Assembly: GCA_965223755.1 (NCBI GenBank)
Contig: CBDCXF010000002.1
Span: forward strand, 1,054,001-1,118,000
Direction: 5' to 3'
Source: CBDCXF01 sp965223755
GTDB taxonomy: Bacteria > Acidobacteriota > Thermoanaerobaculia > Multivoradales > JAHEKO01
DNA length: 64,000 nt
In this document: positions 1-9,936 of the stretch, one piece after another
Position numbering within the stretch: position 1 is the first letter of the stretch
Layout: each line of letters opens with the position of its first letter
The notes under the pieces: model-generated
The model's input: only the letters and a program-made list of their open reading frames with translations
Told to the model about the DNA's origin: nothing
The model's database searches: none
Program-made: the position numbers and the translations under genes

Positions 1-352
1 GGGTCGATAGTTCGCGCATCGAGTCGATCAACGCTCGTGTTCCGTCAACGCGGCTGTCGAGAATGGCCTTCTTGCGCTGGCGAGTCCAGCGGCCTCCGGC
101 AATATTCTCGCCGGCCAAGTGAATGAGTGCGTCGAGTCCTTCGGCGGCAGTTGGCTCCAACAGACCTTTTTGCGGTGACCACTGCAACTCGGTAGCGGCC
201 TTGGGCTTACGGCGCACCAAAGTGAAGACTTCGTGGCCGAGGTCTCCGAGGCGTTGGCAGACCGCGGTGCCGACCAGTCCGCTGGCACCGCTGACGGCAA
301 TGCGTAGCGGTCGATCCGGCGAGGGAGCTACGGCGGTAGCTGCAAGGCTCAT
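1..352 (-). CDS. TIGR01777-type NAD(P)-dependent epimerase, 3' part cut by window edge
   Basis: The minus-strand frame from an ATG at 352-350 reads into the window edge and gives 117 residues of an extended short-chain dehydrogenase. A Rossmann glycine motif SGASGLVG lies near residues 22-29, followed by LVRR and HLAGENIAGGRW, which are typical of the YfcH/TIGR01777 sugar-nucleotide epimerase-like family. The substrate of this family is mostly unknown. About 15 residues precede the first beta strand, so a slightly later start is possible. The C-terminal two thirds lie outside the window. It is co-directional with the beta-propeller gene upstream, with a 78-nt gap. Confidence 0.8.
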   Translation of the reverse strand, partial: MSLAATAVAPSPDRPLRIAVSGASGLVGTAVCQRLGDLGHEVFTLVRRKPKAATELQWSPQKGLLEPTAAEGLDALIHLAGENIAGGRWTRQRKKAILDSRVDGTRALIDSMRELST

Positions 353-430
353 TCTGTCGTCAGTATAGCCGCCGCTAAGCTGGTCAGTCTGTCCCAGCCG
401 GCACCGCTAGCGAGGCCTTGAAGGCGGAGC

Positions 431-1624
431 TCAAGGTGTCGTTGCAGGCTCAGGGGTTGTCGTCAGCTCAATGCGATAGAGGGACGGAACGTCGTTGCCG
501 GACACCGGTGTAACCGTGACCAGGAGGGCGTCTCCTTCAGGAGCCCAGGTCGCAGGACCGACGTGCACCGGGACGCCGGCGTAATGCTCTGACAAGGGGT
601 TGTTGAAACGGGTGAGTTGAGCGTAGGTGTCGGTCACGGGGTTGCCGATCCACAACTCGCTGACGGGCCGAAACCAAGTCGTTTCGCGTTTGACGCGTGG
701 CGGACGATCGAGTCCGAAGGTCGAGGAAAACACCGCCAGAGGCTCAGAGGGAGCCGCCGCCCAATGTCCTTCCCAGGAATCGGCGGTGTCGGTGAGTGGG
801 GTGGCTGACTTGGATTCGAAGTCATACGAGAAGACGTCTTGAACTTCAACACCTGACGGCACTTGGGCCGGCGGCCCCGCGACGATCACGCCGCCATCGT
901 CGGGGGTGAAAGTGAGGGTGGTGGCGAAGCTCTTGGAGGGCAGTCGGTGGCGATCCACCTTCGAAACATGCGGAGCCGAACGGCGGAATCGAAAACGTCC
1001 CGAGTTGACCGCCCACTGACCCCAGGCCGAGCCCGCCGCCGATGCCTCCCGTTCGACCCAGGCAAGGCGGTCACCTTCGTACGAGAAGATCGGCGCCGCG
1101 ACGGCGCCGGCAACCTCCCGTCCGCCGCCGGTGACAGCCCAGAGCCGCTTGCCGTCAACGGACAGGATCCAAATGTTGCTGCCTCGATTGCGTCCGGGTG
1201 CGCCGAGAAAAGGAGATACAGGAAGATCGCGCCGGTTGTCCGGTTGCACAAACGGCCGCTCCGACATCAACACCACGAACTCGCCCGACGGATGCCAGCG
1301 TGCGGCCCCGGTGTGGGCCGCCCGGAACTGTGGAATCTCACAAGTCAAGCAGCGTTCGAAGCGGCCGTCTCGCCCCGCGGTCCACAGCCGAGTTATGCCG
1401 CGACTGTCCACGCGGTCGAACAAGACACGCTCTCCTTGCACCGAGAACTGGGCGCGAGCGGCTCCCGACTGAGCTAGCTCGATCTTCGCCGCCCGCGGCA
1501 GCCTTTCATTCTGAGGTTCGGGTTGAGACCACGCTAACGAACCACCCACGGCGAGCGCCAGGCCCGCTGTGCAAAGGCGAAGGAAAGCGCGGCGCGGCCG
1601 AATCAGGGGATTCGCTCTACCCAC
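431..1624 (-). CDS. exported WD40-like/TolB-type beta-propeller protein
   Basis: A 397-residue protein starting at a GTG that lies 22 nt inside the end of pyk, which suggests translational coupling. The N-terminus has RRAFLR followed by a hydrophobic stretch to about residue 33, resembling a Tat or Sec signal. The mature part has repeated strands such as ARWHPSGEFVVL, FSYEGDRLAWVE and TFTPDDGGVIVAG, the pattern of TolB/PD40 propeller blades. No catalytic motif is visible. It probably acts in the periplasm as a binding or scaffold protein. The family call rests on blade-like repeats seen by eye, not on a profile match. Confidence 0.65.
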   Translation of the reverse strand: MGRANPLIRPRRAFLRLCTAGLALAVGGSLAWSQPEPQNERLPRAAKIELAQSGAARAQFSVQGERVLFDRVDSRGITRLWTAGRDGRFERCLTCEIPQFRAAHTGAARWHPSGEFVVLMSERPFVQPDNRRDLPVSPFLGAPGRNRGSNIWILSVDGKRLWAVTGGGREVAGAVAAPIFSYEGDRLAWVEREASAAGSAWGQWAVNSGRFRFRRSAPHVSKVDRHRLPSKSFATTLTFTPDDGGVIVAGPPAQVPSGVEVQDVFSYDFESKSATPLTDTADSWEGHWAAAPSEPLAVFSSTFGLDRPPRVKRETTWFRPVSELWIGNPVTDTYAQLTRFNNPLSEHYAGVPVHVGPATWAPEGDALLVTVTPVSGNDVPSLYRIELTTTPEPATTP

Positions 1625-3024
1625 ACCAGATTGGTCGTGCCCTCGACCCCAAAGGGGACGCCGGCGGTGATGACGATGCGCTCACCCGGTTGACCAAGAC
1701 CGTAGCGGCGTGCTCTCTCTGTGGCGACTTGCACCATTTCATCCGAGGTTTGCACAACGTCTGCCAATTCGGTGCGTACGCCAAAAACGAGCGACAGAGA
1801 ATGGCGCACTTCCGGTTCGGGTGTCAGGGCGACGACCGTTTGACGAGGTCGGTTCCGCGCCACGCGCCAAGCCGATGCACCACTGGCGGTGAACACCAAA
1901 ATGGCCGCCGCCGACAGTGTGTCGGCAATCTCGCATGCGGCTTTGGCGATTGCGGCGCGGGTGGTCTCCGGCCGGTCTTGGCGCAGTTGTCGTGAGTGAT
2001 CCTGAAACTCTTCCGAGTCCTCTACCTGCTGGGCGACTCTGCGCATGACCTCCACGGCTTCCACCGGGTAGCGGCCAACAGCAGTTTCCGCCGACAACAT
2101 CACCGCGTCGGAGCCGTCGAAGATGGCGTTGGCGACGTCGGACGTCTCTGCCCGAGTCGGTCTCCTGTGTTGCACCATCGACTCCAACATCTGCGTTGCG
2201 GTGATCACCGGTTTGCCTTCTTCTTGGGCTGCTCCAATGAGTCGCTTCTGGATCAAGGGCACTTGTTCCGGCGGCAACTCGACGCCGAGGTCCCCTCTGG
2301 CCACCATGATGCCGTCGGCTGCGTCGAGGATGTCGTCGAAGTTCTTGACCGCTGCGGGCGTTTCGATCTTGGCCATCAGCTTGGCCGAAGCCGCGTGCTT
2401 CTTGAGTAGCTTTCGAGCGCTGCGCACGTCTTTTTCGCGGCGAACGAAGCTCTGCGCCACCCAATCGGCGCCGAGCTCCGCAGCCAGCCGCGCGACCTCC
2501 TCGTCGCGAGCGGTGAGAGACGGTACATCCAATGACAGTCCAACGACGCTGAAGCCTTTGTGATCGCCGATAACTCCGCCGAGTTCCACCACAGTGACCG
2601 CGCGGCCGTTCTCCACCCGATCAACGTGCAGGCGTGCGTCTCCGTCTCCCAGCAAGATCTCGGATCCAGGACGGACCGCGTCGAGCACGCTGGGGTGACT
2701 GACCGAGACTTGTTGTTCGTTCCCGTCCACCTCTTCCGCGACAAAGTCGAAGCGTTGCCCCGCGGTGAGTTCAACCGGGCTTTCCGCAAAAGAGCCGATG
2801 CGGATCTTGGGACCTGGGAGATCAAATAGGAGGCCGAGGTTAGCTCCCGTGCGTGCGCGCAGCCCGCGCACCAATTCAACCGTGGCCCGATGCTCCTCGT
2901 CGGTACCGTGGCTGAAGTTGATTCGCACTACATCCAATCCCGCCTCGACCATGCTCAACAGCGTGGCGGAATCCCGAGTCGCCGGTCCAATGGTGGCGAC
3001 GATTTTGGTTTTTTTGTCAGCCAT
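1603..3024 (-). CDS. pyk: pyruvate kinase
   Basis: A 473-residue protein with the complete pyruvate kinase signature. It converts phosphoenolpyruvate and ADP to pyruvate and ATP in glycolysis. The N-terminal KIVATIGPA and RINFSHG, the central AKIETPAAV and ARGDLGVELP, and ITATQMLESM with RPTRAE are all present in order. The C-terminal allosteric domain (about 350-473) is of ordinary length. The start ATG directly precedes ADKKTKIV, as in the family. It lies between a small exported protein upstream (57-nt gap) and the propeller gene that overlaps its stop. Confidence 0.97.
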   Translation of the reverse strand: MADKKTKIVATIGPATRDSATLLSMVEAGLDVVRINFSHGTDEEHRATVELVRGLRARTGANLGLLFDLPGPKIRIGSFAESPVELTAGQRFDFVAEEVDGNEQQVSVSHPSVLDAVRPGSEILLGDGDARLHVDRVENGRAVTVVELGGVIGDHKGFSVVGLSLDVPSLTARDEEVARLAAELGADWVAQSFVRREKDVRSARKLLKKHAASAKLMAKIETPAAVKNFDDILDAADGIMVARGDLGVELPPEQVPLIQKRLIGAAQEEGKPVITATQMLESMVQHRRPTRAETSDVANAIFDGSDAVMLSAETAVGRYPVEAVEVMRRVAQQVEDSEEFQDHSRQLRQDRPETTRAAIAKAACEIADTLSAAAILVFTASGASAWRVARNRPRQTVVALTPEPEVRHSLSLVFGVRTELADVVQTSDEMVQVATERARRYGLGQPGERIVITAGVPFGVEGTTNLVWVERIP

Positions 3025-3081
3025 GCCGGAAAGGCTAGCGAATCATCGGATCGGCGAGTGCGACGAGGAGGTTACGACTCC

Positions 3082-3630
3082 TCAGGTTCCTTTGCGAGAG
3101 TAGATGCCGACGAAGAGGTCGCTCCAGGTGTCGCCGCCATCATTTGAAGCTCTCCAGTGCTGCCTGACCGTGCCGTCCTCCTGCGGAGTCCAGCGAATCT
3201 CATGCTGCACCGTAGCACCATCCTGTCCGGGGCGCTCGCCGGCAAGCACCATGTCGCTACCGTCGAGGCCGCCGCTCAAGTCGAGGCGGTTGCCCGCACC
3301 GTCGACCCAGGTTTGCCGCCACTCTTCCTTGGCTGCGTCGTACATATTGAAGCTCTTGCCGACAAAGCCGCTCGCCCCAGTCCACTCTTCCAACAAGACG
3401 CATCCGCCCAGAATCGATTGAATGGAGTTCTCCCCCGCGACATTGCCATTGGCCTGGGTCACCGACCACTCGCCGAGCCAGAAGTCGAACTGACGGTGTT
3501 CGTCACCCGAACAGGGCGGAGGGCTCTGAGCGGTTGAGTCGCTAACCGCGTCGTTGTCTTGGGCGCTCAGCGTAGTTGCGCACAGCAGCAGGCTGGCGAT
3601 GGCGTGACCGAGCAGAGATTTGGTTTTCAT
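3082..3630 (-). CDS. small exported protein of the DUF1579-like type
   Basis: A 182-residue protein with a Sec signal peptide (MKTKSLLGHAIASLLLCATTLSAQ). The mature part begins after an acidic, low-complexity linker and contains FDFWLGEWSV near residue 49, then repeated W-rich beta strands (EEWTGASGF, WRQTWVDGAG, RQHWRASNDGG). That FDFWxGxW opening is typical of DUF1579-like proteins that are frequent in acidobacteria and myxobacteria. Function is unknown. It is the first gene of a possible minus-strand transcription unit with pyk. Confidence 0.6.
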   Translation of the reverse strand: MKTKSLLGHAIASLLLCATTLSAQDNDAVSDSTAQSPPPCSGDEHRQFDFWLGEWSVTQANGNVAGENSIQSILGGCVLLEEWTGASGFVGKSFNMYDAAKEEWRQTWVDGAGNRLDLSGGLDGSDMVLAGERPGQDGATVQHEIRWTPQEDGTVRQHWRASNDGGDTWSDLFVGIYSRKGT

Positions 3631-3739
3631 GGCGTTCCCCCTTGTTCAAGCTCACGAGTTGACAGACTCTAGCTGTCCCCGTAACGATTTGCAGCATCAC
3701 TAGCAGTCGCCATCGGCGGCACTGATCTGGATACGACAC

Positions 3740-4156
3740 ATGGGAATCATTAGTTTTGTCGGCTTGGGGGTTCGCGATGTCGAGGTGTCGGCGCGTTTCT
3801 ACAGCGCGCTGTTTGACCGTCCTCTGCCGGACTTGAGCACCGGCTTCGTCATCTTGGAAACCGGAAATACCAAACTCGGCTTCTATCCCTGGGATGCACT
3901 TGCCGAAGACGCCCATCTGGATGCGCAAGGCAGCGGCTTTCGGGGCCTCGCCTTGGCCCACAATGTGGCGAGTACGGAATTGGTCGACCGCACCTGGGCT
4001 CGAGCGGTCGAATTGGGCGCCAAAGCGATCAAAAAGCCAGAGAAGGTCTTTTGGGGTGGGTACTCCGGCTACTTTGCCGACCCCGACGGGCATCTTTGGG
4101 AAGTGGCATGGAATCCACACTATTCAATCGACAACTCAGATATCGGCGATGGCTGA
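3740..4156 (+). CDS. VOC (glyoxalase/bleomycin-resistance) family protein
   Basis: A 138-residue single-module VOC protein. It opens with ISFVGLGVRDVEVSARFY and closes with YFADPDGHLWEVAWNP, the conserved ends of the two beta-alpha-beta-beta-beta repeats. The glutamate in WEVAWNP is the usual metal ligand; other ligands cannot be assigned by eye. The substrate is unknown. Its 3' end overlaps the next small ORF by 8 nt, and proC follows, so the three may be co-transcribed. Confidence 0.8.
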   Translation: MGIISFVGLGVRDVEVSARFYSALFDRPLPDLSTGFVILETGNTKLGFYPWDALAEDAHLDAQGSGFRGLALAHNVASTELVDRTWARAVELGAKAIKKPEKVFWGGYSGYFADPDGHLWEVAWNPHYSIDNSDIGDG

Positions 4157-4250
4157 TACGAGCGCATGGATTCTGCTCGGAATCGCAGCTTGGTTGGTGG
4201 CGTGGCAGGGAAGTTTTATGGCGTTCGCCACCGCAGCTCAGCGTCGGTAG
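4149..4250 (+). CDS. possible 33-residue single-pass membrane micro-protein
   Basis: This ORF encodes a short N-terminus, one hydrophobic helix (WILLGIAAWLVAWQGSFMAF) and a charged end AAQRR. It begins 8 nt before the VOC stop and ends 9 nt before proC, as expected for a coupled small gene. No family is recognised and a Shine-Dalgarno is not convincing. It could be a chance ORF in a short spacer. Confidence 0.3.
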   Translation: MADTSAWILLGIAAWLVAWQGSFMAFATAAQRR

Positions 4251-4259
4251 GATCTACAG

Positions 4260-5078
4260 ATGACTAGCGATGAACACTCTCACAAAGTCACCGTCATCGG
4301 CTGCGGCAAGCTGGGCGGAATCCTGGCAACTCGTTGGGCAGACGCCAAAATCGTCGATCCGGCCCACCTCAGGGCCACGGTTCGTCACACGGCGCGCGCC
4401 GAAGCTCTCGCGGACACCTGTGATTTCGCAGTCTCGACCGACAATGTCGCTGCCATTTCAGGGGCCGATGTCGTCGTGCTGTGCGTCAAGCCCAGTGTTA
4501 TCCCCGTGGTAGCTGAAGAGCTGCACACAGTCCTCGACCCCGATACTTTGGTGATTTCGGTTGCGGCCGCGGTGACGACCGGGCAACTCGAAGAGCGACT
4601 TGAAGGAGATGCGCGCGTCGTGCGGGCGATGCCGAACACTCCCGCGGCGGTCGGCGAAGCCATGACCGCACTGTGTGCCGGCAAGAACGCGACCGAAGCC
4701 GACGTCGAGGTCGCCCGTCAGTTGTTCGACCTCTTGGGCCGCACCGTCATTGTCGACGAGCACCACTTCGATGCGGTCACCGGACTATCTGCCAGCGGTC
4801 CGGCGTTTGTCTACGTCATCTTGGAATCGTTGGCGGAAGCGGGAGTCAAGGTTGGTTTGCCGCGCGACATCGCGACCCTTCTCGCCGCCCAGACAGTACT
4901 GGGATCGGCAAGGACCGTTCTCGAGAGCGGCAGCCATCCGGCGCTGCTCAAAGACGAAGTCACGACCCCGGCCGGCTGCACCGTCGACGGGCTGCTCGAA
5001 CTCGAGGAAGGGAAGCTGCGCGTAACCTTGATCAAGGCGGTGGTCCGGGCGACCGAGCGGGCCGGAAAGCTGGGATAG
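4260..5078 (+). CDS. proC: pyrroline-5-carboxylate reductase
   Basis: A 272-residue P5C reductase that makes proline from 1-pyrroline-5-carboxylate with NAD(P)H. The N-terminal Rossmann motif VIGCGKLGG, the central VVLCVKPSVIP, VVRAMPNTPAAVGEAMTAL, and the C-terminal GLSASGPAFVYVILESLAEAG and DEVTTPAGCTVDGLLELE-type block are all present. Length and order match the family. It is biosynthetic and is not part of the hydroxyproline operon further right, although the two share proline chemistry. Confidence 0.95.
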   Translation: MTSDEHSHKVTVIGCGKLGGILATRWADAKIVDPAHLRATVRHTARAEALADTCDFAVSTDNVAAISGADVVVLCVKPSVIPVVAEELHTVLDPDTLVISVAAAVTTGQLEERLEGDARVVRAMPNTPAAVGEAMTALCAGKNATEADVEVARQLFDLLGRTVIVDEHHFDAVTGLSASGPAFVYVILESLAEAGVKVGLPRDIATLLAAQTVLGSARTVLESGSHPALLKDEVTTPAGCTVDGLLELEEGKLRVTLIKAVVRATERAGKLG

Positions 5079-5202
5079 CGAAGCTGGTATAGCGGCAGCG
5101 TCGTCATTGGGCAGGAATCGTCCGATCAAGGCTGTGCGAGAATGAATTCGTCTTAGGTACCGTCTATTTGTGGCGGGACCGCTTACAAGGAGGAGGATCC
5201 GA

Positions 5203-6033
5203 ATGGCGACAAAGACGTTTCGCGCCGTGGTCGGCGCTGTTGGCTTATTGGCTATGGGAGCCACTGTGGCGATGGCGGAGCCCACCGTCGAAGTGGCACA
5301 GGGGTCGGTGGCTCGGTGGTCCGGAGAAGACTGTACGCAGTGCGCCATGAATGGCCGTGCCTGGGATCCGGTCGACGGCGTTTGCTACTACCCGGTCGAC
5401 ATGGCGCGTCGCCCCGACCACTATCAAATCGCGCGGTCTTGTTCCGGCACTTACGAGACCGGTTGGCTGATTGTGACCGAGAAAGAATGTCTTCAAGAGG
5501 ACATCGATTTTCCCGATGACAGCTACGTCAACCTGTCCAATGAGGACCTCAATCGACACCACGGCGAGCAGGCAGTGGTGAAGCCGCTCTTTCGGGGCCG
5601 TGAAGGGGAGGCCAAGTTTTCTCTCCCACTTGCAAAACCGGCTGAGCCTTTGCCCGACAGCGACAATTTCGGCGCCTGCCGCACGTTTAACGGCGAGCCG
5701 AAGAACCGGCACACCGGCGCCGACTACGCCATCTCAGGTACGGCGAAGGCGATGGCACCCGGGCGGGTCGTTTTAGTCGGAGACCATTTCTTTTCTGGAA
5801 AATCGGTCTACATCGACCACGGCAACGGACTGGTGTCGATGATCTTCCATCTCAACGACTTTGCCGTGGAGCAAGGGCAGGAGGTTGAAGCCGGGACGGT
5901 CTTGGGAGAGATCGGTTCCACTGGCCGGTCGACGGGCATTCATCTCCACGTGGGTCTGCGCTGGCACGGCGAACGCGTCGATCCGGATCTGCTGTTCGCC
6001 GATCCGGCGCAACTACCGACAGTTTCCGACTAG
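5203..6033 (+). CDS. exported M23-family (LytM) metallopeptidase
   Basis: A 276-residue protein. The start at 5203 is set by AAGGAGGAGG about 5-6 nt upstream; a GTG at 5170 is also in frame but lacks such a site. A signal peptide covers residues 1-26. The C-terminal domain carries HTGADYAI and IHLHVGLRW, the zinc ligands and active site of LytM endopeptidases, which cut peptidoglycan cross-bridges or act as regulators. The middle (about 30-140) is cysteine-containing and unrecognised. Its TAG stop lies in a short tandem CTAG repeat shared with the convergent glnS end. Confidence 0.85.
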   Translation: MATKTFRAVVGAVGLLAMGATVAMAEPTVEVAQGSVARWSGEDCTQCAMNGRAWDPVDGVCYYPVDMARRPDHYQIARSCSGTYETGWLIVTEKECLQEDIDFPDDSYVNLSNEDLNRHHGEQAVVKPLFRGREGEAKFSLPLAKPAEPLPDSDNFGACRTFNGEPKNRHTGADYAISGTAKAMAPGRVVLVGDHFFSGKSVYIDHGNGLVSMIFHLNDFAVEQGQEVEAGTVLGEIGSTGRSTGIHLHVGLRWHGERVDPDLLFADPAQLPTVSD

Positions 6034-6068
6034 GCGTGCAGTCGAGGCGGGACTTCTAGGCGGGGTTT

Positions 6069-6078
<10 letters not shown>
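6030..6078. repeat. short tandem CTAG repeat between convergent gene ends
   Basis: A 13-bp unit TTCTAGGCGGGGT/C occurs twice in tandem (6054-6079), with a further CTAG at 6030. The CTAG at 6030-6033 gives the TAG stop of the M23 gene. The CTAG at 6069-6072 gives, on the other strand, the TAG stop of glnS. Similar stop-bearing tandem duplications occur at several other gene ends in this window. Confidence 0.7.
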
Positions 6079-7763
<1,685 letters not shown>

Positions 7764-7803
7764 GGGAGGGGGAGCCTATCGAAATCTGGCTCGAAGAAAG
7801 CGA

Positions 7804-7947
7804 GAGACTCCATGGATCTCAGAGGGCGGCTCGCTCGCACTATCGTCAAACTCTGGCTCGCCTTCACTCCGCTTCGCTGGCAACCGCAGTGTGAGTTCAA
7901 CGCTTTACTGACGCTTGCGGAGAGACCTCCGCGGTCCATGGAGTCTC
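7804..7947. repeat. 13-bp perfect inverted repeat in the glnS/GNAT divergent spacer
   Basis: GAGACTCCATGGA at 7804-7816 and its exact complement at 7935-7947 flank 118 bp. The match continues imperfectly for about nine more bases inward. The spacer 7764-8037 contains no gene I can support. The arrangement could be a small non-autonomous element, a regulatory stem or chance; no target-site duplication is evident. Confidence 0.4.
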
Positions 7948-8037
7948 CCCCAAGTGAGTAGCGAGTACGTAATGCGGACCAGTTGTGTCTGGGACCTTAG
8001 AATTCGACCATGAAGCCAGATCATGGAGGCGGAACAT

Positions 8038-8610
8038 ATGGATTGGACCTTCGCACTATTGACTCCTGACCGTTGGTCGGATTTTGAGCAGCTTTTTGGC
8101 GAACGGGGTGCCTGCGGAGGGTGTTGGTGCATGTGGTGGAGGTTGGCGGCGAAGGAGTTCGAAGCTCAGAAGGGTGACGCCAATCGAGCGGCAATGCACG
8201 AACTGATTCGCGGTGGCAGGGAACCTGGGATTCTCGCCTACTTGGAGGATCGGCCGGTGGGGTGGTGTGCAGTCGAGCCTCGTGCCAACTATCCACGCCT
8301 GGAACGTTCCCGAATTCTCAAGCCGGTTGACGAGGAGCCATATGACCAAGAACCAGTGTGGTCGGTGACGTGCTTTTTCATTCACCGATCTGCGAGGCGG
8401 CAAGGTCTTGCCGTGGCGCTTCTCGCCGAGGCGGTGCGCCATGTACAGCGAAACGGCGGCAAGGTGATTGAGGGCTATCCGGTCGACAAGCCACAAGATT
8501 CGCCGCCGGCCTTCATCTGGACCGGGCCCGCCTCGGCCTTTCGTCAGGCGGGTTTTTCGGAGGTTGCGCGCCGTTCGCCGACGCGTCCGATCATGAGGCG
8601 CAGCGTCTAG
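8038..8610 (+). CDS. GNAT-family N-acetyltransferase
   Basis: A 190-residue acetyltransferase. The start is placed at 8038 because GGAGG at 8025-8029 leaves an 8-nt spacer; the upstream ATG at 8023 overlaps that site. The acetyl-CoA loop region SVTCFFIHRSARRQGLAVAL matches motif A (R/QxxGxG/A), and the N-terminal ACGGCWCMWWRL is characteristic of a GNAT subgroup often annotated as hypothetical acetyltransferases. The substrate is unknown. Confidence 0.8.
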   Translation: MDWTFALLTPDRWSDFEQLFGERGACGGCWCMWWRLAAKEFEAQKGDANRAAMHELIRGGREPGILAYLEDRPVGWCAVEPRANYPRLERSRILKPVDEEPYDQEPVWSVTCFFIHRSARRQGLAVALLAEAVRHVQRNGGKVIEGYPVDKPQDSPPAFIWTGPASAFRQAGFSEVARRSPTRPIMRRSV

Positions 8611-8632
8611 ATCGGGACAGTGACAGCGCAGG

Positions 8633-9037
8633 TCACGTTGGCTGCAAGTCGCCCAACAGATCCCAATGATTGCCGGCAATGTCGATGAACACGGCGATGC
8701 GGCCGTAGGGTTCGTCGCGTGGCTCAGTTACGAATTCCACGCCAGCCGCCACCATCCTGCTGTAGGTGGTTTCGAAATCATCGACGCGGAGGAAGAAGCC
8801 CACGCGACCGGCCATTTGCCTGCCGACAGCGGCGGTCTGCTGCTGTCCATCAGCTCGAGCGATCAAGATACCGGTGCGGGCGTCGGGAGGACGCACCACA
8901 ACCCAGCGCTTGGGTCGGCCGTCGTTGGTGAGAGAGGCGGAGTCCTCGACCAGTTCGAATCCCAGCACCTCGACGAAGAAGTCGATTGCCGGGTCATATT
9001 CGTCGACGATGATGGTGACCAACTCAAGGTGGGACAT
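8633..9037 (-). CDS. VOC/glyoxalase-superfamily protein
   Basis: A 134-residue VOC protein with an opening LVTIIVDEYDPAIDFFVEVLGFELVED and a closing block with FIDIAGNHWDLL. The usual C-terminal Glu ligand is replaced by Asp in NHWDLL, so metal binding is uncertain. It begins 8 nt after the dehalogenase stop and is the last gene of the hydroxyproline-type operon. A small-molecule lyase, dioxygenase or binding role is possible; the sequence does not decide. Confidence 0.75.
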   Translation of the reverse strand: MSHLELVTIIVDEYDPAIDFFVEVLGFELVEDSASLTNDGRPKRWVVVRPPDARTGILIARADGQQQTAAVGRQMAGRVGFFLRVDDFETTYSRMVAAGVEFVTEPRDEPYGRIAVFIDIAGNHWDLLGDLQPT

Positions 9038-9045
9038 TCGCGACC

Positions 9046-9936
9046 TCAGGTGGTGGCGACGAGGTCAACCACCGCCTGGGCAAACTCGATCGGCGAGTCC
9101 TCCTGCAAAAAGTGTCCGCCGCGAAGGGTTTGGTGTGGTTGACCTTGAGCTCCGGGTACATGCTCCTGGAGAATGCGATCCAGCCCGCGCATGATGGGGT
9201 CACCATTGGCGAAGGTGGTCAGAAAGGGCTTCTCCCAGCGACCGAGTTCCTGCCAGGCCTCACGGTTGGCCGGGGTTGCGGGGTCATTAGGGGAAACGGG
9301 TACCAGCTTGGGGAAGGCTCTAGCTCCGGCTTGGTAGCGCCGCGATGGAAATGGCGCATCGTAAGCGCGGCGCTCTTCGCGGCTCAAGTTCCTGCGCGTG
9401 CCCAAGTTGACGATCCGCGATGTGGGAAAGACAGGTGTCCACAGGGCGAAGGCTTTCCAGATTTTGAAAGCCATCGGGGGTTTGCTGTCACCGGTCGGCA
9501 GAAATCCGTTGCCGATGACGATGCGCGCGAACCGATCGGCATATTCTCCCGCCAAGCGCAGCCCGATCAGTGAGCCCCAGTCTTGCCCGACGAGGGTGAT
9601 GTCGGAGAGATGGAGTCGCTCGATGGCCTCCCATACCCACTGACAATGCCTCTCATAGGTGTAGTCCGCAACCCGTGGCAACTTGTCGGATCGGCCGAAT
9701 CCGATGAGGTCGGGGGCGACCACCCGCAGACCGGCATCGGCGCAGTGCGCGATCATGTGGCGATAGAGGTAGCACCACGAGGGCTCGCCGTGCAGCATCA
9801 GTACGACCGGACCGGAACTCTGGCCGGCGTCGACGTAGTGCATGCGCAGACCGTCGCCCACGGTGCAGTAGTTCGGCTGGTAAGGAAAGTCGGGCAGATC
9901 CGCAAATCGCTCTTCTGGGGTGCGCAGTGCGTTCAT
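9046..9936 (-). CDS. haloalkane dehalogenase-like alpha/beta hydrolase (HLD-I type)
   Basis: A 296-residue hydrolase starting at 9936, where ATGA overlaps the upstream stop and GGAGG lies 7-8 nt away. The start MNALRTPEERFADLP is the classic dehalogenase N-terminus. Expected HLD-I residues are all visible: HGEP (Glu51), nucleophile Asp119 followed by Trp120 in GQDWG, Trp166 as second halide ligand, Asp246 and His275. These dehalogenases replace carbon-bound halogen by hydroxyl. Epoxide hydrolases have a different oxyanion motif, so dehalogenase is preferred; the natural substrate is unknown. It is translationally coupled to the D-hydroxyproline dehydrogenase FAD subunit. Confidence 0.85.
   Translation of the reverse strand: MNALRTPEERFADLPDFPYQPNYCTVGDGLRMHYVDAGQSSGPVVLMLHGEPSWCYLYRHMIAHCADAGLRVVAPDLIGFGRSDKLPRVADYTYERHCQWVWEAIERLHLSDITLVGQDWGSLIGLRLAGEYADRFARIVIGNGFLPTGDSKPPMAFKIWKAFALWTPVFPTSRIVNLGTRRNLSREERRAYDAPFPSRRYQAGARAFPKLVPVSPNDPATPANREAWQELGRWEKPFLTTFANGDPIMRGLDRILQEHVPGAQGQPHQTLRGGHFLQEDSPIEFAQAVVDLVATT

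Noticed and set aside
863..1995. Several plus-strand open frames opposite the propeller and pyk genes
   Set aside because: They are arginine-rich antisense frames of well-supported genes, without RBS or domains.
7804..7947. Insertion sequence
   Set aside because: No transposase frame and no target duplication; 118 bp is too small for an autonomous element.
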